NCBI GenBank assembly: GCA_030533445.1
Contig: CM060064.1
Coordinates: 5,348,379 to 5,412,378 of the forward strand
Reading direction: 5' to 3'
DNA from: Cyprinodon diabolis
Taxonomy: Eukaryota; Chordata; Actinopteri; Cyprinodontiformes; Cyprinodontidae
DNA: 64,000 nucleotides
Shown here: positions 59,233 to 64,000 of the stretch, piece after piece
Layout of the letters: every line of letters starts with the position of its first letter
Numbering within the stretch: the stretch's first letter is position 1
Position numbers and translations under genes: made by a program
Notes under the pieces: model-generated
Seen by the model: only the letters and a program-made list of their open reading frames with translations
Told to the model about the DNA's origin: nothing
Databases searched by the model: none

Positions 59233-61066
59233 GAGGACCCTTTGTAAAGCAAGAGCAGCATACTTCTCCTCATTAATAGAGGAGAATAAGAATAATCCTA
59301 GATTTCTTTTTAATACAGTTGCCAAACTCACCCAGAGCCATAGCTCTGTTGAACCGTCCATTCCACCTGCTCTTAGCAGCAATGATTTTATGGGATTCTT
59401 TATAAATAAGATTGATCTTATTAAAAATAAGATCATAAGCACTCCTCTATCCGCGATTGTACCTGAGGTAGTCATGGAATCTGAACCGGGTTTAGACTGC
59501 TTTGATCCAGTTGAACTTTCTGAATTAGCAAAATTATTGTCTTCATCTAAGCCTTCAACTTGTATGTTAGATCCAGTTCCAACCAGGTTATTTAAGGAGG
59601 TATTCCCTTTGATCTCCTCCTCCATTTTAGATGTGATTAATCTATCTCTGTTACAGGGATATGTACCTAAAGCTTTTAAGGTTGCTGTAATTAAACCTCT
59701 GCTTAAGAAACCGTCTCTTGACCCAGATGACTTGGTTAATTATAGACCTATATCCAATCTTCCTTTCTTATCCAAAATTCTTGAGAAAGTAGTTGCCAAA
59801 CAAGTTTGCGACCACTTACACCATAATGAACTTTTTGAAGAGTTTCAGTCTGGCTTTAGAGCTCATCATAGCACTGAAACAGCTCTGGTGAAAGTCACTA
59901 ATGATATTCTCATGGCCTCAGATAATGGACTTGTATCTGTGCTCGTCCTGTTGGATCTTAGTGCTGCATTTGATACAGTTGACCATAATATTCTTTTAGA
60001 AAGACTTGAATATTTTGTTGGAATTAAAGGAACAGCACTAGACTGGTTTAAATCTTATCTATCTGATCGAATTCAGTTTGTTTATGTTAATGATAGATCT
60101 TCAACATGCTCAAAGGTTACCTGTGGAGTACCACAGGGATCAGTGCTAGGACCAATTCTCTTTACTTCATACATGCTCCCAATTGGTAGAGTTATTAGAC
60201 AGCATGGGATTAATTTCCACTGTTATGCTGATGATACCCAGCTATATCTGTCTATAAATCCAGATGAAGCTAACCCATTACATAGATTACAGGCATGTCT
60301 TGAAGACATAAAAACCTGGATGACTCTTAACTTTCTGCTTCTGAATGCAGACAAAACAGAAGTTATAGTCTTTGGACCAGAGTCTCTGAAAAAGAAGCTG
60401 ATTAGCCAGTCACTTCATTTCGATGGGATTAAACTGATTTCAGATAATAAAGTAAAAAATCTTGGTGTTATTTTTGATCAGGACCTGTCATTTAAATCCC
60501 AGATCAAAGAGGTTTCTAGAATTTCCTTCTTTCATCTGACGAACATTGCAAAAATTAGAAATCTCCTGTCCAGGGGTGATGCTGAGAAACTAGTCCATGC
60601 ATTTGTTACTTCAAGGCTGGACTATTGCAATTCTTTACTATCAGGAAGTCCACAAACTGTAGTTAAAAGCCTTCAGCTGATCCAAAATGCTGCAGCCAGA
60701 GTTCTGATGAAAATTAAAAATAGAGATCATATCTCTCCTATCCTGGCTTCTCTTCATTGGCTTCCTGTTAAATCAAGAATAGAATTTAAAATCCTCCTTC
60801 TCACATATAAAGCCTTAAATGGCCAAGCTCCATCTTATATCAGAGATCTGATAGTTCCTTATGTTCCTAACAGAGCACTTCGCTCTCAATCTGCAGGTTT
60901 ACTAGTGGTTCCTAGAATTTCTAAAAGTAGAATGGGAGGCAGATCTTTTAGTTATCAGGCTCCTCTATTGTGGAACCAACTACCAGTTTTAGTCCGTGAG
61001 GCAGACACTCTGTCTACTTTTAAGACTAGGCTTAAAACTTTCCTTTTTGATAAAGCTTATAGTTAG
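59153..61066 (+). CDS. L2-type reverse transcriptase
   Basis: 637 residues open; the real protein continues from the endonuclease frame upstream, so the ATG at 59153 is not a native start, and RT sense begins about 59225 ([17 protein letters not shown]). RT motifs in order: [13 protein letters not shown] (~178), [19 protein letters not shown] (~197), [19 protein letters not shown] (~230), motif [18 protein letters not shown] (~268), motif [14 protein letters not shown] (~328), catalytic box [10 protein letters not shown] (~355), then [22 protein letters not shown] and the C-terminal '[13 protein letters not shown]'. All catalytic residues are present and no stop interrupts it, so little time has passed since insertion. 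It copies L2 RNA into DNA. Confidence 0.93.
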   Translation: MLGNWRENIAPQACGSPSWKNGLLLYKRTLCKARAAYFSSLIEENKNNPRFLFNTVAKLTQSHSSVEPSIPPALSSNDFMGFFINKIDLIKNKIISTPLSAIVPEVVMESEPGLDCFDPVELSELAKLLSSSKPSTCMLDPVPTRLFKEVFPLISSSILDVINLSLLQGYVPKAFKVAVIKPLLKKPSLDPDDLVNYRPISNLPFLSKILEKVVAKQVCDHLHHNELFEEFQSGFRAHHSTETALVKVTNDILMASDNGLVSVLVLLDLSAAFDTVDHNILLERLEYFVGIKGTALDWFKSYLSDRIQFVYVNDRSSTCSKVTCGVPQGSVLGPILFTSYMLPIGRVIRQHGINFHCYADDTQLYLSINPDEANPLHRLQACLEDIKTWMTLNFLLLNADKTEVIVFGPESLKKKLISQSLHFDGIKLISDNKVKNLGVIFDQDLSFKSQIKEVSRISFFHLTNIAKIRNLLSRGDAEKLVHAFVTSRLDYCNSLLSGSPQTVVKSLQLIQNAAARVLMKIKNRDHISPILASLHWLPVKSRIEFKILLLTYKALNGQAPSYIRDLIVPYVPNRALRSQSAGLLVVPRISKSRMGGRSFSYQAPLLWNQLPVLVREADTLSTFKTRLKTFLFDKAYS

Positions 61067-62159
61067 GGTGGCTCAGGTTATCCTGAGCTGTCTTTAAAGT
61101 TATGCTGCTATAGGCTTAGACTTTTGGAGGACATAGGGATCCCATTTCATCATTCTGCTTCTCTCTCTGTTCTCCTATTCTGCAGAATCTGTTTGTTCAA
61201 TCTCTAACCTTCTGCTCTCTCTGCTTTTCCTCAGAGTAGCTTTGCCTCGTCTGTTCCTGTTTGGCTGTGACGTCATCCAGGAAAGAAACATCAGCTGTGC
61301 TGCTTCCATCAACACCCTTGTTTGTAGATGTTGGAGATCGGCCTGTTTTCCAGTGTGGTCCTGTTTCTCTGGCCGTGGCTGGGTGGATGTGCTCTCTTCA
61401 TCCTCTGGCATGGGAGCTGCCTTGGAGCTCGTCTGCCTGGCTGTGTGTTTCCTGGACGGGGCCGCCTTTTACAGCTGCTTTTTGTATCTCTGCTTCTGTC
61501 TCCTTGAACCCCAGTCGGCCTCGGCAGATGGCCGCTCACACTGAGCCTGGTTCTGCTGGAGGTTTCTTCCTGTTAAAAGGGAGTTTTTCCTCTCCACTGT
61601 CGCTACACGCATGCTTAGTGTGAGGGATTGTATTTGAGTCAATGAGTCGATGCAATCAACTGGTTTTCCTTAGATAGAAAACTTTGTATCAATTTGACTG
61701 TATGATCTGGTTGAACTGTAAAGTGCCTTGAGATGACATGTGTTGTGAATTTGGCGCTATATAAATACACTGAATTGAAAATTGAATTAAATCCTTACTT
61801 TAATATCATAACCACTTTTCACTGCAATTGCGCTGTAGCTTCATGTTATTTGGAATATTGTAGGCTACATCTTAAAATGTTTTTTTTTCTTCCCTTGGAT
61901 ACACGGTGTAGGCAAACAGGAATATTCTGTGTTGTCAGATTCTGGAACACACATAGTTCTGGACTTCAATTGGGTCATTGTAACACATGACCATGTTTTG
62001 ATCTGAACAAGTGGATTGAAACTGTAGTCCTTAGGAGGTTTATGTCCTCCAGATTTTGATCTGGCTGTTGTGTAACACACCTGAAATGAATGTAATTAGC
62101 AGAGCTCTGTAGAGCTTGACTCAATCTGAATATCACAAATTGGAAAAGACTATTTAGAA

Positions 62160-62275
62160 GAGAGGTGGGAAAATTTAAAGTCCCTGGGGGTCGCTCTCCT
62201 GCAACTTTTAGAGGTGTGCTTGGTCCTAGATCCACCTGGATCAAGTAATTAGATGATTAAGAGGACCTCAGAAAT
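62160..62275. mobile_element. MITE-like fragment
   Basis: 'gggggtcgctctcctgcaac', 'ttttagaggtgtgcttggtcc', 'cacctggatcaagtaatta' resembles the arm of the palindromic fish MITE seen at 22790 ('ctcctgca...', '...ctgattc...'). Confidence 0.4.
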
Positions 62276-62354
62276 TGACAACATATTGCGGAGGTAATTC
62301 AGCCATTTGTGTTTGACCAGGGACAAATCTTTTTTTGTTGTTTGTTTGTATTTA

Positions 62355-62535
62355 CGGTACTAGTGGCTCGATTTTCCGACAGTAGGCTGACAGGAAAGGA
62401 GGTAGGAGAGAGGGAGAGAGACATCCAGCAAATAACCATAGGCTGGATTCTAACCCGGGTCAGCCGTGTCGAGGACTAAGGCATCCGTACGTGGGATTGT
62501 GCGCACTAACCACTGCGACACCTGCACACCCACCA
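62355..62535 (-). mobile_element. tRNA-derived SINE
   Basis: On the minus strand: 'gtcgcagtggttagtgcgc' (A-box region), then GGTTAGAATCC (B box, one mismatch to GGTTCGAATCC) near 62452, then 'gctggatgtctctctccctctc'. This is the layout of a common fish tRNA SINE. Polymerase III promoter only, no protein. Confidence 0.7.
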
Positions 62536-63149
62536 AGGACCAATCTAAAAGCTGCAGGATAGCTGCCCTGAGGAACTGAAATTGTCTTCCTCTTGCTATG
62601 GTCAAAGAGGAAAGGTTCCAGATTCAGCACAGCAGGGCTTTCTTTAGTCTGCTGATCATTTAATCTCAATGTTTTTAATAATATCTGAGTGTTAAACGTT
62701 AAATGTTTCTCTGTCACAATCTCCTGTGTTAGCTCAGACATAGTCACTGTGTAGAAAAAGGGCACAGCCTTACAACTAGTCTCTTTAGCACTACAGTTGG
62801 TAAGTGAGTTATCCTTCTTCCTTTTTGTCTGACACAGATTTCCTGGCCTCTTTCTCTAAAATACATACTGTTTCCACTTAAAATCCAGTTAAGAAAAATA
62901 ATTTAGGCTTGATACTTAATTTTCCATTTTGTCAGAACATATATAAATGAGTTTATCAATACAGATTTGTTTGTGCCCGACTCTGCCTACTATGAGGAAG
63001 AAAAACACATAGGGATATGAACCATTTCCCTGTCTATAGAACACAGACTGAGGTACATCATCATGTGTAATACGTTTAAAATGAAAAATGTATGTTGGCA
63101 ACAGAATAAAAGGCAACAAAAAGGCAAAAATTGATATTGATAAATTGAT

Positions 63150-63705
63150 AAATTTTATCTCTATACTCCCACTCTGCTGAATCTATTAGTTTAATCTCTA
63201 ACGTTTTGTTCTCTGTGCTTTTTCTCATAGTAGCTTTGCCTCGTCTTTTCCTGTTTGGCTGTGACACCATCCTGGAGAGAAATATCAGCTGTGCTGCTGC
63301 CATCAACACCTTTGTTTATAGATGTTGTAAACGGCCTGTTTTCCAGTGTTGTCCTGTTTCTCTGATTATGACTGGCTGGATGTGCTCTCTTCATCCTGAA
63401 TGGGGCTGCCTGTCACAGTTGCTTTTTGTATCTCTGCTTCTGTCTCCTTGAACCCCAGTCGGCCTCAACAGATGGCCGCTCACACTGAGCCTGGTTCTGC
63501 TGGAGGTTTCTTCCTGTTAAAAGGGAGTTTTTCCTCTCCACTGTCGCTACAAGCATGCTTAGTTTGAGGGATTGCCTTCGAGTCGATGCAGTCAAATGGT
63601 TTTCCTAAGATAGAAAACTTTAAATCAGTTTGACTGTATGATCTGGTGAACTGCCTTGAGATAACGTGTTGTGAATTGGCGCTATATAAACTGAATTGAA
63701 TTGAA
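63150..63705 (+). mobile_element. L2 3' end
   Basis: 'gtagctttgcctcgtctttt' through 'ggcgctatataaactgaatt' and the TGAATTG tail. Includes a short deletion near 63400 relative to the other copies. Frames on either strand are UTR. Confidence 0.85.
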
Positions 63706-64000
63706 AATGTGACAACTGCCTGCACCAGTCAAAACAAACAACACATCTGTAAAAGAAAAAACAATAATCCCACAGTATGATGCTGCCACAGCTATATTTC
63801 AGTGGTGGATTGGTTGGCTTAGGGTGATTTGAACTGCAAGGTTTTAGCCATACGTAATTTGGAAGTAGGTTGGAAAACTTTGTTTTGCTCTCATCTAAAC
63901 CACATACTTCTCTTCCATAATTTTGCAGTGCCACCTACATGTCTTTAGGAGAACTGCAAAAGTAGACCTGTTAAAACTTTGAAAAATAGTTTTCCTTTTT
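63706..64000. other. Non-coding end of window
   Basis: Nothing recognised. Confidence 0.5.

Larger units (their letters stand above)
58319..61790 (+). mobile_element. L2-type LINE, nearly full-length and young
   Basis: Endonuclease, RT and complete 3' UTR with 'ggcgctatataaatacactg' and a TGAATTG-type tail. The 5' end is truncated inside the endonuclease, and one frameshift separates the two coding frames. It is the best-preserved member of the family that supplies at least five other 3' ends in this window. Confidence 0.92.
61791..63149. other. Mostly non-coding; MITE-like and SINE fragments
   Basis: Contains the SINE and the MITE-like piece listed separately. The rest has no recognised gene. 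Confidence 0.5.

Overview
This is vertebrate, almost certainly teleost fish, DNA. I see no convincing host protein-coding gene, rRNA or tRNA gene in the 64 kb. What can be identified is almost entirely transposable elements, many nested in one another, set in AT-rich non-coding DNA. The mix points to a ray-finned fish: L2-type LINEs with the TGAATTGAATTG tail, an L1, a Rex1/CR1-type LINE, R4-clade (Rex6/Dong-like) retrotransposons with a restriction-like endonuclease, a Penelope-like element, BEL/Pao and Ty3/Gypsy retrotransposons, Tc1, hAT, a Harbinger-like DNA transposon, a V-SINE and a tRNA-type SINE. I cannot name the species.

Layout. 1-5.1 kb: a minus-strand Ty3/Gypsy 3' half with its LTR, then a 1.2 kb GC-rich, poly(A)-tailed retroposed insert with 16-bp target duplications, then a small hAT-like MITE. 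5.9-7.5 kb: a 5'-truncated L2. 8.5-15.9 kb: a full-length but dead L1 (17-bp target duplication) whose ORF2 carries two solo LTRs of one family. 16.7-21.7 kb: two minus-strand L2 copies, one split by a solo LTR with a 4-bp duplication, and a V-SINE. 22-30 kb: two solo LTRs of a second family, one split by a 1.16 kb hAT with a perfect 8-bp duplication, and a Tc1 with one premature stop inside a Penelope-like endonuclease remnant. 32-41.3 kb: a hAT fragment with tetranucleotide arrays, two tandem hairpins, then a 7 kb BEL/Pao element (gag, protease, RT, RNase H, integrase) and an 831-bp solo LTR, both lodged in one older DNA transposon whose paralogue lies at 53.5-54.0 kb. 43-44.6 kb: two L2 3' ends in tandem. 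48.5-50.1 kb: a decayed Rex1/CR1-type LINE. 54.0-58.1 kb: two R4-clade copies, each bounded on both sides by (TA)n. 58.3-61.8 kb: a young, nearly intact L2. 62.3-63.7 kb: a tRNA-type SINE and another L2 3' end.

How the parts relate. These genes do not form a pathway. They are copies of independent mobile elements. The L2 and L1 machineries are the plausible source of the truncated L2 tails and perhaps the poly(A) retrocopy, and RT-bearing LINEs would be needed to mobilise the SINEs. The nesting gives relative ages: L1 older than its LTRs; L2 older than the LTR at 17 kb; Penelope-like older than Tc1; LTR family B older than the hAT; Harbinger-like older than the BEL and the 40.4 kb LTR. The (TA)n-flanked R4 pair, the BEL element with non-TG/CA LTR ends, and the GC-rich retrocopy are the items most worth following up.

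Limits: all comparisons were made by eye within the window. Family names rest on recognised motifs, not searches. Boundaries without a stated target duplication are approximate.
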